A stretch of DNA of 64,000 nucleotides, from assembly GCF_010389155.1 (NCBI RefSeq), contig NC_057768.1, positions 21,895,966 through 21,959,965 of the forward strand. The letters are read 5' to 3'. This document shows positions 10,082 through 30,119 of the stretch, one piece after another. This DNA comes from Erigeron canadensis. Lineage: Eukaryota > Streptophyta > Magnoliopsida > Asterales > Asteraceae. Within the stretch, counting starts at the first letter, position 1, and the number at the start of each line of letters is the position of its first letter. A program made the translations under genes and the position numbers. The notes below the pieces were generated by a model. The model searched no databases and had not been told where the DNA came from. It saw nothing but the letters and a program-made list of their open reading frames with translations.

Positions 10082-10985
10082 GAATATATTCCGTCTTCCT
10101 TGACTTTGAGGGGTAGAATGAGCATAATCAATGAAATTGCAAGGGCTCTTATACCGAGACAGAAAGAATTGTTTCAGGGTACCGGTTTTGGCCCATGGTT
10201 GCAATTACAACAAACGAGTGGGGACCCAGCTTTCACGCATATGTTTCTGCAACATATGATTAACGAGGATGAGCTACCAATCGGGATCCAACGTGATGAA
10301 CAGGAGTTCTGGTTTTATTTTCCACCATTTCACTATGCTCGATTTGGACGTGAAGAGTTTTGCTTAGTGACCCATTATGACTCATTCAGTCCATATATCC
10401 AAAATATCCGCGACCCATTATGGGTGTTTAATGTTTTTCCGGGCTACAATAAGGGTAATGATGTTCTAAAAGTTTCTGATCTTGAGAAAGTGTTGCAGGA
10501 AGGTCGTTCAGGTGGGCTGAGTGATATTGATTTTGTTCGACTATGCGTTATATTGCTTATTGAGGTTGGCTTTACTGGAAAACAATCAACCCAAAAATGT
10601 TAGTCCCGATATGTTATCATTGGCCGAGAATTGGGAAGCATTCAACGTGTTTCCATGGGGTTCATACCTTTGGCGAAAGGTATATGAATAACTATCTGGT
10701 AGTCGGGCCAAGATTAAGGAAGGAGAGGGGCGTAAATACACTTTTATCGGCTTTATCTGGGCATTCAAGGTATCCACGAAATGTATTTATATATGTATGC
10801 ATATATTATTTATTTAGATAATAAAATTGATGTGAATTTTGTTGTAGATTTGGATTTATGAAGCGTTTCCCCACATGAATAAGTATGCAAAGAAGATGAA
10901 AAATGTGATTCCGAGAGCAATTAATTGGGATAGAATTACACTAGTAAAATTGCCTAAGTTGATGGAGATTATGCCGATTGATGAT
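10082..10985 (+). pseudogene. DUF1985 domain protein, decayed (MULE cargo)
   Basis: Exon 10082-10769 encodes a DUF1985-like sequence: FGPWLQL near the start, a WVFNVFPGYNK segment, then LCVILLIEVGF, NWEAFNVFPWGSYLW and YTFIGFIWAFK. An intron (10770-10847, GT-AG) precedes exon 10848-10985, starting IWIYEAFPHM. The family typically has an FPWG element followed by F-x-W-A-F-Q-I-W-x-Y-E-x-x-P, which matches. Damage includes a one-base frameshift near 10594-10602 and an in-frame TAA near 10690. The protein stops after the second exon; no C48/Ulp1 peptidase follows. A possible upstream exon with Met at 9892 contains a stop before its donor. The biochemical role of DUF1985 is unknown. Confidence 0.72.
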
Positions 10986-11335
10986 GTAAACTACCATTTA
11001 TGTTCTCCCAAGACCCTCCATAACACAAATATATCCAAACGTTGTTTATTTCCATTATATAATAAAAACTAAATTAAATACTAAATAGTTATAGCTAAGA
11101 AAAACATACATTTTACTTTGCAAATTGAAAGAAAAAGTTAATTTTTTAACGGGCAATTTTAGTGAACGGTTGATCGAGTTTGTATACTGTAAACTACCAT
11201 TTATGTTCTCCCAAGACCCTCCATAACACAAATCTATCCAAACGTTGTTTCTTTCCATTACTAAATAAAAACTAAATTAAATACTAAATAGTTATAGCTA
11301 AGAAAAACATACCTTTTACTTTGCAAATCGAAAGG
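10986..11335. repeat. Direct repeat of about 145 bp within MULE-1
   Basis: The segment starting GTAAACTACCATTTATG at 10986 recurs at 11189 (period 203 bp) with a few substitutions. It begins at the donor of the last recognisable DUF1985 exon, so the duplication involves intron sequence and may explain the loss of downstream exons. Confidence 0.85.
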
Positions 11336-11474
11336 AAAAAAAAAATTACGGTGTTGTTTATGCTGAAAGGTTGTTGCTAGTTCATAAGTAAAAAAAGTAC
11401 ATGAAAATCCTGATTACTTTTTATCCTAACAAGTACAAGAAAATCTCACAAAAAATCTTATCCATAAGTCAAAA

Positions 11475-11657
11475 AAAGTCAAAATCGCAAGGACTCGTTG
11501 CGGATCGCAAGCAAACCTTGCGATCCGCAAGGAGTTCTTGCGATCCACAACTCCTCCTTGCGGTCTTGCGATTTTATGGATATTTTTGGTGAATTCGAAA
11601 AAAGTTGGGTATTTTCGTATATTGAAGATGGTTTTTGGGTATCTAGGCTATTTTCTC
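11475..11657. repeat. MULE-1 right terminal inverted repeat
   Basis: Inverted copy of the left TIR with scattered substitutions; it contains the same GCAAG/CTTGC hairpin units at about 11484-11567. It is followed directly by the 9-bp duplication at 11658-11666. Confidence 0.87.
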
Positions 11658-11666
11658 TTTGATTGA

Positions 11667-11991
11667 ATGTAAATATATAAGTTTATGGTTATAATTTACA
11701 TGTGGATGTGTGAGGATCAATTTTTATGGTTTATATTTATGATTTTAGTTATGATTTCTTGTATGTATATGCTGGTTGGTGGAAGTGGTGGTGGTTGGAA
11801 TAGTAGTGAGGTGGTGATTAGTGGAAAAGGTGGAGTTTTTAAGAGATAGAAGATGAATCAATAATGTATATAAATATCTTTTTAAACAAAATTGATTGGA
11901 TGATGAAGATCTGGACATCTGGTGTTTATAAGTGTTGTTGATGATGATAATGATAGCTTGGTATATGATATATATAGAGATACATATTACA
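11667..11991. other. Intergenic DNA right of MULE-1
   Basis: AT-rich, with a GGTGGTGG-rich patch at about 11775-11840. I see no gene or clear element. Confidence 0.4.
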
Positions 11992-12186
11992 AGAGTTGAT
12001 TACATTTTTGGTCCGTGTAATAAAATGACCATTATACCCTCTGTGTGCAGGTCACATGACCAATTTAACGTCGTTATGCATGTTAACAGAATTCCAAATC
12101 TAATGATGAAATGCGTAATTTCGTGAGCTCAAGGATGATATGTGAAAGTTGGTACAAGCCATAGGGACGGAAATGTAATTAACTCT
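11992..12186. mobile_element. Small MITE-like repeat
   Basis: The ends are imperfect inverted repeats of about 27 bp: AGAGTTGATTACATTTTTGG at 11992 and the complement of AGAGTTAATTACATTTCCG at 12186. The 195-bp unit has no coding capacity. No clear target duplication was found, so the class is uncertain; the ATTACATTT-GGTCC type of end is common among small Mutator-like repeats of eudicots. Confidence 0.5.
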
Positions 12187-12719
12187 TATTTCAATGATAG
12201 TTATGTTTTATAAAACAAAATTGTTGAATATATTATGTTTATTTTTTTAAAAGTATTTATTACATTATATTTAATAATTATATATTATAAAAAAGATTTT
12301 TGTGATTTATAAATATTTATGTTTCATTAATAATATAACTATCAGTTATTGTTTTTTTATTTATGTTCACAGTTGTCTCGTACAATGTGTGAGTTTAATC
12401 TAATGTTTATATAATTAAGTAAATACAAAAATTTTTTAGCTTAACTTTACAAGTCTTCAATTTCCATTTGGCCTTTTTTACAACGAATTAGACATTGTGG
12501 TTGTAGATAAAAATAAAAATAAAAAGTTAGAGCAATAAATAGTCGATACGAGATAGGAGTCAAAATGGTGAGGTATCGACGACTCGACGGGGACAGTTGT
12601 CAACCTTGTGTGTCAGTTTGAAACACATCACCACCAGACCCAGTTTGGTCTGGTTTATATTTCCGACCAAAAACACACACATAAAAAAATTAAATTCAAA
12701 GAAAGTGAAGGAAAAATTA
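12187..12719 (+). promoter_or_regulatory. Presumed VTE1 promoter and 5' UTR
   Basis: AT-rich sequence directly upstream of the VTE1 start codon. The final 130 bp has higher base complexity and is probably the 5' UTR. No confident TATA box or transcription start can be named. The MITE-like repeat at 11992-12186 sits about 530 bp before the start codon. Confidence 0.4.
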
Positions 12720-19720
<7,001 letters not shown>

Positions 19721-20302
19721 GCAAATATCTCCCTTTGTATTTCAGTCAGTTTTTAATGATCTAACCTAATACATATAATAAATACAAGATAAAGTTATAA
19801 GATACATACATGTAAATAGATGCTCTGTTGTTAATCCAATGGCAGTTTATTACAAAGTATTCATTTGTTTTATTACCCAGAAAAAGTGATGAAACTAATT
19901 TTAAGAACCTAATTGATCTCTCTTCTCGGTATTTGTTTATCCATCTTTACAAAAGAACAGAAAAACAAGCAATTTCACATATTAACAGTGCTCAAATAAG
20001 TTTTGATACAATAGATTCCTCGACCAGTACCAGCTTCATCACCACATTAACAGCATTTTCTTCGGTAGCCAATTAGCCATAGAGAAAACATATAGAAATG
20101 GAAGGGGCAAGTACTGTTTTTGAATAGAAGAATCGGTGTGCTCAACATTGTCGTTACAATAAGTAATACTTAATGTGGACATTGTCGTTACACACTTGTG
20201 AATATAGTGAGCTTAACAATTTTTTTTGAAACAATAGTGTATATTAAAAAGGAGTTTACAAAACATGGTAGACAGACAGTAGTCAACATGTATATTTGCA
20301 AA
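19721..20302 (+). other. VTE1 3' UTR and downstream DNA
   Basis: A possible AATAAA poly(A) signal lies at 19777-19782, 57 nt after the stop. Beyond it the sequence is AT-rich with no supportable gene. Short open frames here lack homology I can recognise. Confidence 0.45.
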
Positions 20303-20406
20303 AGTGGTATGTCCGAGCCCAAACTTTTTCATGTTGCCTTTTCTTTATTCGATAAGTGGTATGTCCGAGCCCAAACTTTTTCATGTTGCCTTTTCTTTAT
20401 TCGATA
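20303..20406. repeat. Perfect 52-bp tandem duplication
   Basis: The unit AGTGGTATGTCCGAGCC...TTCGATA at 20303-20354 is repeated exactly at 20355-20406. Identity is complete, so the duplication is recent or a sequencing/assembly effect. Confidence 0.95.
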
Positions 20407-20420
20407 GTTTGTTGAAAGTA

Positions 20421-21052
20421 CAGTAGAACCTCAATAAATTGATACTCGGTAAATTAATAACATCAATAAACTAACAATTTGTCTAGTACAAAATTGAACC
20501 CCAATCAATAAAATAATCAAATAATAACTTTTTTGAAGTCACTGTGTATTTATATTGGTCCTAACAAAACTATAAATTAATAATTACTAAAATATTTTAA
20601 ATTTTAGTAGAAAATGATATATAGTCACCTATTTTTTTTTATAGAAATTTAAATATATATTTAGTGTATTTGTAAATCTCATCAAACTTAAGAATGCAAT
20701 GTAAGAGTTTAAGCATTGTTTACTCGTATTTGAACAATAAGTTGTGAAGAGATCTATCTATAAATCATACTCAACTTCGTTATCAATCGAATTTTGAATG
20801 GTATCCATCATACTTTTTTCAATGTTTTGATCCTCATAAGATTTATTATTTTCACTAGTATAATTTAGTAAGTAATTCACATCTGGTAATGCATACCAGT
20901 AATCAAGGTCTCATAATCACAAATGTATTCTTCAAAATTTACATTATAAAATCTTGTTAAGTTAATAAATTTTTAATGTATCGATATAATAATATCTCAC
21001 TAAATTGATAAAATGTGTTGGTACCAACATTATTAATTTATAAAAATTTAGT
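20421..21052. repeat. Degenerate interspersed repeat with TIR-like ends
   Basis: It starts CAGTAGAACCTCAATAAATT and ends with ATTAATTTATAAAAATTTAGTG, an imperfect complement. Repeats with CAGTAAAACCTCTATAAATTAATA-like ends are common in eudicots as old DNA-transposon remnants. No coding capacity and no clear target duplication. Confidence 0.4.
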
Positions 21053-24000
21053 GGGTAGCAAGCTATTAGTCCATACTTGGTTAGTTTTTAGTAGGCTTTA
21101 GTTTTTTTAACCCATTATATGAAATCCACGTAGGTTAAAAAATGAAATCAACCATCCAATATCTTTTAGAAGCTACGTGTGGTTCGAAATAAGAAGTTGA
21201 ATAGATAAATGTTGGTAAAAGTAATTTTAATGAAACTGAAGATGTTAATATTGTCTTTTGCAACATCCTATGTAATCACGTAGCCCAAATAAAATGCCGT
21301 GACTGTGAAGCGGCAACCCTTTCACCCTGATGTTTGAAACCATAAAAGGCCAAAAATATAAAGTGTGATTTTGAATTAATTGGAAGTATAAATGTATTGA
21401 CTGTGATGTTTGAAAATGTTCACTTATAATTTACATTGTGTATGAGCCTTCAAGGGTCTTTTAATTTGACTATTCTGCATTTTTTTTATACTATAAAACA
21501 CATGTTTCTTCCACCACATGTTCCATTTTAGTCCACCCATTGATACTGATACCGAGAGTAGGCCATGGTCATGTGCCTTGCAACATCCATATCAGAGAAA
21601 TTCAATTAGCATTTGCGGTACGACACAGGTATATAAATGCATAATATTCAGGTCTACAACGAAATCCTACCGACAAGAACTTATCTTCCTTGCAATGGGA
21701 GCAATAACTAAAGTAAAAAAAAAAGTAACTTCTAATACTGTTATGGGCCTCAATACCGCATTAAACGGTATATGAGAAAGGTTAAGATGTAGATAGTTTT
21801 AACCCTACCTATAAGAAAAAGATGCTTCTTAAATTTACCTAATTTTGAAAAAGGACAAAGAATAAGTTTAAACCTTTGATTTCAATCTTCCGAGGTAAAG
21901 GTGTTTAACTATTTTATCCAATTTGCTTGTAACGAGCAAAAATGACTAAGAGTTGCAACTTATGCAACAAATGTGAATTGTAACAAGATAAACAAGTCAG
22001 GTTTGTACTTATAGGTATGGGAAAATTTCATATATACAACTTAGCACGACTAATACTTGGTTGAATTGAAGATGGCTTCTTATACCATTGACAATGAGAA
22101 AGCTAAAGTTTCTAACACTTTCTTATGACCCTTCTTTTATTGTGTATTTTCAAACTACTTGATGGTTGCTCATATACTCATAGCACAATCTTTTCATAAA
22201 GCGTCAAAAGTATGAAGACTTGCAACTTCTAATGTTTATCGTATGACTGTTAACTAAATGCATTGATACATATTAACCCACTAATACACCAATCCAAATA
22301 TCCAATTGCCACTTCAAGGAAATCAGATATAAAATAACAAAACAAAAACTAGAAAAGAATGGGCAAGGGCTAATATAGATTTTATATAACCCCATGGTAT
22401 CTGTCAATAGCTGAATGAGAATTAATACCTCAAGTAAAATTTACAAGAAGCTCACTCTCCCTAAGATTTGAAACTGCCAATTTTATGGCTACATTTTCGA
22501 CAACACTAAGTTATTTCGTTTGGACAATAATGGTGCACAATAAATGCACAGATAGAGGCATGTCAATTGCTTACATTTGAGAATAATTGAAGACTGGGCG
22601 AGAGTAGAGGCTATGCAAGAAGGATAGGGACACTCTGAAGTTGCTTTCAACTTTACTAGTAAAGTTGGAAGCATCTTGACCCTTGTATTACAAGAGAGCA
22701 ACACATGCAGATTTACTATCCACAAACATAGTAAACATATGTACATGTCGAACAAACCAGATCATAAGCACTATTGATCTACATAGAAGCTAACAGCTTA
22801 ACAAATCATACTAGTAGCGAAGTATCACCCGCTTAATCTTTACTTATTCTCTCTAAAATGATTCATGTGGTAGGCTTCATGAGCTTATGAATTATGCCAG
22901 GTATTCCCATAATTGAGCCAAGGTTGATCTAGTCATTACCTTCCAATGCCTATTGGCTTTCTTGTAGCATACTTGATATAGATGAAAATGATATACAGGC
23001 CTGGTATCATGCTTTAAAAGATGGCAGAAACCAGAGACTATTATATGCAACCCTTAACAATCATTATAGTTTGATTGACTCAGGGGTAAAGGCAGCAGTG
23101 GGAGATCTTCATTCTGACTTCTCCTTGTGTGTCCCTTGGTTGATAAAAAACAAGACTGTTAGAATTAGTAATAAAAGAACATTATCACTTTCAACTAGAA
23201 CTGGCAGTTTTGACCAATTTACATTGGAAAGGGCCAATGTGGGTTAGAATTTATCAAAACCAGCACAACGGGCTACCTCAAATTACTTCATCTCAAAGGG
23301 GATAGATAAGTGGAAATGGGTCAAAAAGTCAAACCAGTAACTTGAGTACAGACAGCCTCCTAAATTGCGTTTATGCAAAAACTAGATGAATAATGTAACA
23401 ATATAGTTTATGCAGGCACATTTAGCACCCAATTTTTCTGTACAGCTATATAAAGCTTTTAGCTTGTTGGGCCTTATAGATAAAAAGACAATCGTCTCAA
23501 AAATCATAATTGAAGAGGGAATGCAGCCTTTGGACATCCCTTTATTAATGTCATTCTTCAATCTTTGATTACTTATCCTTGCTGAACACCCATTTATTTT
23601 TCAAACTTTTTCCACTTTATACAAACCAACATAAAACATATAGGGTAATTTCCGTAAAAACCACTTGTACTAATTGTTTATACCATTTAACAAAACGAAC
23701 CCATAATAGTTCCGTATATCCAAACAAATGTACAATTTTGTACCAATTAACCATATCAGCTCCAGAAAAAGTCTCACATGCCAAAACCAAATTTTAACGA
23801 CACATAATGACCTGACATTTTTGTTGAAACAAAACAAAAATTAAACTTTGGTTAGGCATGTGGGACATTTCAGAGTTCACTTGGATGCAAATGAAAAAGT
23901 ACATGTCTTATGTAAATTACCCGATCATATACTACGCACCTGGAAAACACAGTATACAATTAAAAAACCACTCAACTTCTCTTCACTTCTGTCTTCGGAG

Positions 24001-25438
24001 CAATGAATGGGTGCAACCTTCACGGAAATCGGATATACGGTGTTGCAGGTCAACCTACCCCAAACCTGTCTCCGATCCACCCAATTGACCAACACTACGT
24101 TCAACCAACAACTCTTATCTCAGTCTCTAAAACAAGAACGTCTTTCACACTACACATACCAAATTCACCATCTTGGTGCATCATGACTACATACCCCATT
24201 GACCTATACAAGTGTTGGAAAAGAAAGTTTTGACTCGAATCAAATAAGGAAAAACTTTAAGAAGATTATAACTGGGTTCAACGCTAATACAAAGAAGAAA
24301 GTGGCAGAAAGCAAACGGAGTGAAAAAAAAAACTTGTACAATATGAATAAGAAGTTTCTACAACTCATGACATAAAGTTGGCTATAGGGAGACAGTTGCT
24401 CAAAATACTACAGGGTCACCAAATTTACATCACAAATCAGAGATTAAAACCCTTGCAAGTCTTCCCTGTCCCAAAAGACACAATTCATATTTCTTTACAG
24501 AAAATCAGTTGGGTTTCAAGATTGAGCATTAGAATAATCTTAGTGATCATTTATTAGTCTTACCATCTATTAACAAGGTAAAAACTTTTTTAAATTTTCT
24601 TGAATCATGTCTTATAGCGTTTTATTATGATTTTTAACACTCTATATAACTCAGAGCATTCTCTTTTTTTGGACCCAGGGGCCAGGGGGATTAAATAAAT
24701 GTAACTTACCCATTTTGTAGATGACCCAAATGGAAGAAAACTGAACCCACAACTTGCAACATTTATAAACCAATTTCCAACTTAGTAATTGCAAATGTGT
24801 TACGATGGTATAATTACCTTGGAACATCCAAGGACTAAAACTCCAACCCGTAATCATGACAAGTGTCAATGTACTAGAAAATCCTTTTATAATAGAACCT
24901 GGTAAAAATAAAAAGTAAGATTAGAATAGAAAAATACTTTACACAAAGATGCCACATAAGACTTGAATAAAATGGTATGTACACAAATACCTGAACAAGT
25001 CATGGCATACACATTCGGAAGAACTCTGGTACCTATGTTAAAACTAACATAGTGAACATCAGAAAACTCAGATTTAAATAGGTAAAAACAGAAGTACATA
25101 AAGAAACTTGTTCCTGAACAAATGAAAAGGCAACAAATACAATGGCAACCCAATATCTATTTTTTTTTAAAAAAAGCAAAATATATACAGCGTTATCCAT
25201 ACAATGACCTAATTAAGTCAAAAGTCACACCTTAACTGGAAAAAATCAAGCACTATCAAACATGTTGTGCTTTGTAATCACCTTAAGAAATTACATGTCC
25301 GACCATGAGCAGAAGCATCCAAGCAATTACTGTAAATCACCTCCAAAATATTCTAACAATCGAACTGCTGGGTGATTAATTGATTGAAACCTTTGGTATG
25401 ATTACCATCTTCTGACTGAAGTAAACTTCCTGCTACCA
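21053..25438. other. Intergenic DNA between convergent genes
   Basis: About 4.4 kb with no gene I can support. It probably includes the 3' UTR of the kinase gene just below 25439. The open frames are short, with ordinary AT-rich composition and no recognisable motif. Confidence 0.5.
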
Positions 25439-26277
25439 TTACTTCGCTGAAGAAACACGGTGCAAGGATCGCATCCAACTACCTGAACCACCCGCAGCTT
25501 TTCTGTCAAGACCATGGTCAACTGTCATGTTATCCAGTGGCTCATCTGGCTTCACAACAGGTGCTTTATGAGTGCCACCCATAGAGAATGAAGTGGAAAC
25601 TTTTGGTGCATTACTTATCATCTGTAACAATCAAAGGTCGAAGAAATTAGTGATTGGAAAATACGGATGACATCACATGAGAAAATGGTTGGAGACAATT
25701 TCAAATAAATGTTATTATTAACACAAAAGTTACTTTATCTAACAAGGACTCACATGTTTTCCAGGTGAAGTATTATCATTGAGTTCGTATGGTGGCCTTG
25801 ATTTATAATGCATGCCGGGACGTACCAAATTGTTTGATCTTCTTCGCTCTGTTGCTCCAACTTGGTAGGAATCATCATTACCCCCTAAGAAATGGTTTGT
25901 GTAAAGCAAAACAGGATAAGATTAGCAAAAAGGAATAATATCCAACAAAACATAATGCCATATGAAGCTAGAGAATATGGTAACTTGTTATCCAAATCCT
26001 GCAAATCTAAGTAACACGCATCACATCATAAATTTTGTAAGTCCTCTTGGGAAAGCCTACTAAACGCAAAATTTCTGACATTTTTAAAAACGACCAATAC
26101 GCCCTCATAAGAGTCATTATTATCACTAAGTTAATTGCCTTTCAATAATTAATTATCACTAAAGTTGATTTTGATACACACTTTGCCCATAAATCAAACT
26201 TTATGCATACGTGTATATTAAACAAGAATACATTAACATATCTGAGAAGTTTTTTATAAAAACTTGTTAGATATAGT

Positions 26278-26317
<40 letters not shown>

Positions 26318-29300
26318 TAGAACTAGATAAGGGGCCCCTTCATCCCCATTTCCTATTTGATCTCGATAATGGAGCTAAACGCACCAGATGTGTAACAATT
26401 TGAATATGGAAAAAATGCAAGACCATCCTTGAATTACATGAACAGACCAAAGTTGGTTAAATTGACCTTTGTTCTTTTTAATGGTAGAACAGATGAAGAA
26501 AAACAAAATCAAATTCAATAGAGGTTATAACGAAACATGTCATGTTTGGCTATCATTTTTAAGAGGTTTTAGGTTTGAAAATCTTATAGCCTCTGTTGAA
26601 TTTAAACAATGATTGAGATCAAGAATCTACAATGATAGGAGTTAAATTACAGACTTGAATCTCACTAACCAATAACAAACGGGAACAAAAATGCATGCAA
26701 AATACACAATCCAAAATTCCTTGTACATGTCAATAAGCTTAACACAGATTTAGATGTGGGGCCATGTAGAAAACTTTAATATCCTAATAAAACTCCCTAA
26801 TAAGATGAAGTACCTTGACGCTTATTTGAATGTGCCAGCATTGCTCTATTACTCACTCCAGGAACTGGTCGGCTCTGCCATCATCCCCAAACTATTAGTG
26901 CATACAGCAAAGATGTCTCGACAATGTTCAATTATGTAATTACAATGAAAATACAAAGAATAAAGGCTAATGAAAACTAACAGTTGATTGAATCTGTGGC
27001 TTTGTCTTCTCCGATTGCTGGTTTTTTAAAAGTGTCCAATCGAACACATAATCAAAATCATATCCTGAAATAGGTAAATGTAGAACATCATATTGACAAC
27101 CACATAAAAAACGACAAATAAACGACCCATATAAGCTGTGATCCCTAGAAGAAAAGTGTATACATGAATTAATAATAGCGTTGACAGTGTAAAATACAAA
27201 TGAGAATCTGCTGTAGAAATGTACAAACATCTCTTATAAGAACATGAGTATCTACAAAAGTCTCAAAAGGTTAACTTATCTCCACACACGTAGCTTAAGA
27301 CTCGAGCATTTTGTGAACTAGCATACCTTCCCGTATAAACAAGTCACGAAAAAGACGCTTCAAGAATCCATAATCAGGTCTTTGCTCAAATGTCAAAGAT
27401 CGGCAGTATTGGAAGTAAGAAGCAAACTCCACATGATGAAACTTGCATAATACCTATTAAAAATTTAAAAAAAGTTCACTCATTCATAAAGCATATAGTA
27501 CATCAAAGCTTAATTAGTACAAGCCTAGTAGTGCACATACCTCGATGGGAGTTGATACCTTCTTTTCACATATTTTGTCATATTTTTGCTTCTTTGTTGC
27601 ACCTTTAAGGCCCTGCCATGGCAGACTGCAGACAAAAAGATTCACTTGTTTAAGGTAATAAATCATGCTCACACCTTTTCATATCAGAGACTATACAATT
27701 TTTTTATGCTATAAATTTCAGAGTTCCTAAAAATGATATTCAACGGCACTAATCATAAAACCAAAATTGCAGGGAATACATTCTAGGGTCTCCAAAAGCT
27801 ATATGCAGTAACAAAGAAAGAAATAGCTGTCTAGTACATACCTCCCTCTCAAAAAGTATAAAAAAACGTAGCCAAGTGACTCCAAGTCATCACGCCGACT
27901 TTGTTCTGGATTTAAACTTATTGTCAGATTAGAAGAGGAACTGAGAGAAAATTTCAAAGTGCAAGAAAACGTCATACAGCAATAATTGCATACCAATTCC
28001 CAAATGTGTATTGCAGCTGGCATAGCGAGCAGTCCCAGTCAAGTTTTTGTTTGCTCTGTATATATGAGGAGAAAGAAAGGCTTGCTTAGTACAAAAAAAA
28101 AAAAACGCAAAAAGATAGCAGCAGAGGGAAGGGCTAAACCAAAAAAAAGGCAAGGTAGAATACCACAAAATATATAGCATAGCAGTAATGATTTGATATA
28201 ATGATATATCCTCCTTTCTCATTAGCCTAAAAATCCTCCTAACGATAGGATGATGACATTTGGAAAAATCAAGGGATAAGATTAGGAAAGAGAATTAGCG
28301 GAATTCACATGTCGTACTCTTAAGGGTTTAGTGGATTTTATAAGAAGATTTATCATTTTCCTATTTCTTAGACAAACTTACGGCTTGCTTACTATGATAT
28401 TATGAAATTGTCCATGTGCATAATAATATTCATTAATACAAGCCTCTTGCACATAAGAAACCATTTATATGATGAAAGCACAGATGAAGCAAATTCATTA
28501 AGATTCATAAGTGTATAGATTGCTTTATAAAACTAAAATTTCAGTGCAAACTTCCATGGAAGGCTTTCACAAGATTCAACCTTGGACATCAGCACTGAGA
28601 AATAATAACAGAGAAAATTCAAGCATGATGAAGTTCCACAACCAAAAGGGTATTATTATCAATGTGAAAGATAAAAATCACAACAGACATTGCATAGCAC
28701 CTCACTGGCAAATTTACAGTATAAATCCGAAGCCTTACAGATAGACGGCCTCAATAGAGGTCCTGAAGTCATGCAGACCCATTAAAAACAATCTAAAGCA
28801 CAACATGAACAATATAACACAAATAGAAAAGAAACAAAAAAGATCATACTTGTAAGGAATATGGCAACTTGTAGTGGGGTCACGATATCTTTTAGCAAGT
28901 CCAAAATCAATGACGTAGACCTGAAAAGAGATTAAATTTGTTAATGTTAGTAGATCAGCAACATATAACTGCTTCAATCCTCATAACAGAAATACACTTT
29001 AAGAAAATTCATCAATCCGAAGGACACACAGTGAAATAAGGTCAGTAGGATTAAATTACTTGATTTGCTTTCCTGCCAAGACCCATTAGAAAATTATCTG
29101 GTTTCAAGTCTCTATGCAGAAATCCTTTCGCATGCATAAGTTCAATTCTCGTAAGCTGTAGAAATAACACAACAAACTAAAGGTCAGTACTAATTTGAGC
29201 CAAAATATTATTCGGTTAGCAGACAACGAAATTACCATTTGATCGGCTAACATAAGAACAGTCTTCAACGAGAACTTCCTTCCACAATACACAAATAAAT

Positions 29301-30119
29301 CCTCGAGACTCGGCCCAAGAAGATCAAGGACAAGCACATTGTCCTGATCATCTACCCCGGACCAATGTATCCTAGCTACACCAACTAGCAGGCAATACCA
29401 AATGAACCCGTCAAAAATATTTCGATAAAAATTGAAACGAAACCAGACATTGTATCTATATATAAACTTACCAACTCCTTGGAGATAATTATATAGCTTA
29501 GCCTCATAAAGCAATTGTGGGTGCTTAGTCTGCCTATTCTCCTATTACACGAAAAAACGCAAAAATCTCAATTCAACCATTCCACTTATGAGATATAAAA
29601 ACAATACAAAATTTTCATAATTTACGTGTCATATGACAAATAATTAAATCCATTCACATGCCATTAACACAAAAAAAAGAGTCATAAATATGTGAAAACA
29701 CAAGATGTTCACAACTAAATGAACAAATTTGGAAGAAAAAAAAATCAATTTCAGTTTTATGTGAATAAAAAGTAGTTTAATTTAATTTATTTATGAAAAA
29801 CTTTATCTTTTAGTAATACTTGAAGGTTCATAGTAAGTAACTTGTCACATGTCAATCACATGTGATATAACACGTAAATTAAAAGTTGTGTAACTGAAAT
29901 ATAAATATTTAGTGGACCATTTTAACAGCAACGATTTCATGAGTATCCACATGTGTAGCTGCAAATGAAGGGAAAAAAAAAACAACTTAAGAAATCAATC
30001 AATATATTGTATGTATAGATATAGATATAAGATGAAAAGAGACCAAGAAAGATTTCACCGAAGGATCCGCTACCAATTTTGCGACCTAATTTGTACTTTT
30101 CTCCAACGATTCTCTCCAT
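25439..30119 (-). CDS. Casein kinase 1-like Ser/Thr protein kinase
   Basis: A CK1-family kinase, which phosphorylates acidic or primed Ser/Thr sites in nucleus and cytoplasm. Exons in transcript order: 30044-30119, 29918-29958, 29472-29541, 29236-29384, 29060-29155, 28850-28920, 27994-28055, 27842-27905, 27541-27625, 27327-27453, 26982-27064, 26814-26874, 25754-25884, 25439-25621. All 13 joins are in phase and have GT-AG ends, giving 432 aa. Kinase landmarks: Gly loop IGSGSFGE, Lys in VAVKM, catalytic loop [17 protein letters not shown], and CK1 signature LTGTARYAS with [15 protein letters not shown]. The tail from about residue 300 is Ser/Pro-rich and ends [12 protein letters not shown]. The motif ASCNTHLGI places it near the plant CKL3/CKL13 group (inference). 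Plain CK1 lacks the usual APE motif, as here. Confidence 0.95.
26280..26317. repeat. (AC)n/(TA)n microsatellite in kinase intron 12
   Basis: About 14 AC units are followed by a short TA run, inside the 25885-26813 intron. Confidence 0.95.

Larger units (their letters stand above)
8400..11657. mobile_element. Mutator-like element (MULE-1), non-autonomous, carrying DUF1985
   Basis: The ends are inverted repeats starting GAGAAAATAGCCTAGATAC at 8400 and mirrored at 11657. The flanks carry a perfect 9-bp direct repeat, TTTGATTGA, at 8391-8399 and 11658-11666, as Mutator-type insertion produces. TIRs are about 160-190 bp. No MURA-type transposase is seen in the 3258 bp. The interior holds a proline-rich or UTR-like region (8640-8800), a probable leader with a short frame (9892-9936) and a decayed DUF1985 gene (10082-10985). 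DUF1985 genes are known cargo of MULEs that carry Ulp1-like protease genes; no protease domain is present here. Confidence 0.9.

Noticed and set aside
12597..12719. Upstream extension of the VTE1 first exon
   Set aside because: The extension has no ATG (it begins with TTG); the first Met in frame is at 12720.
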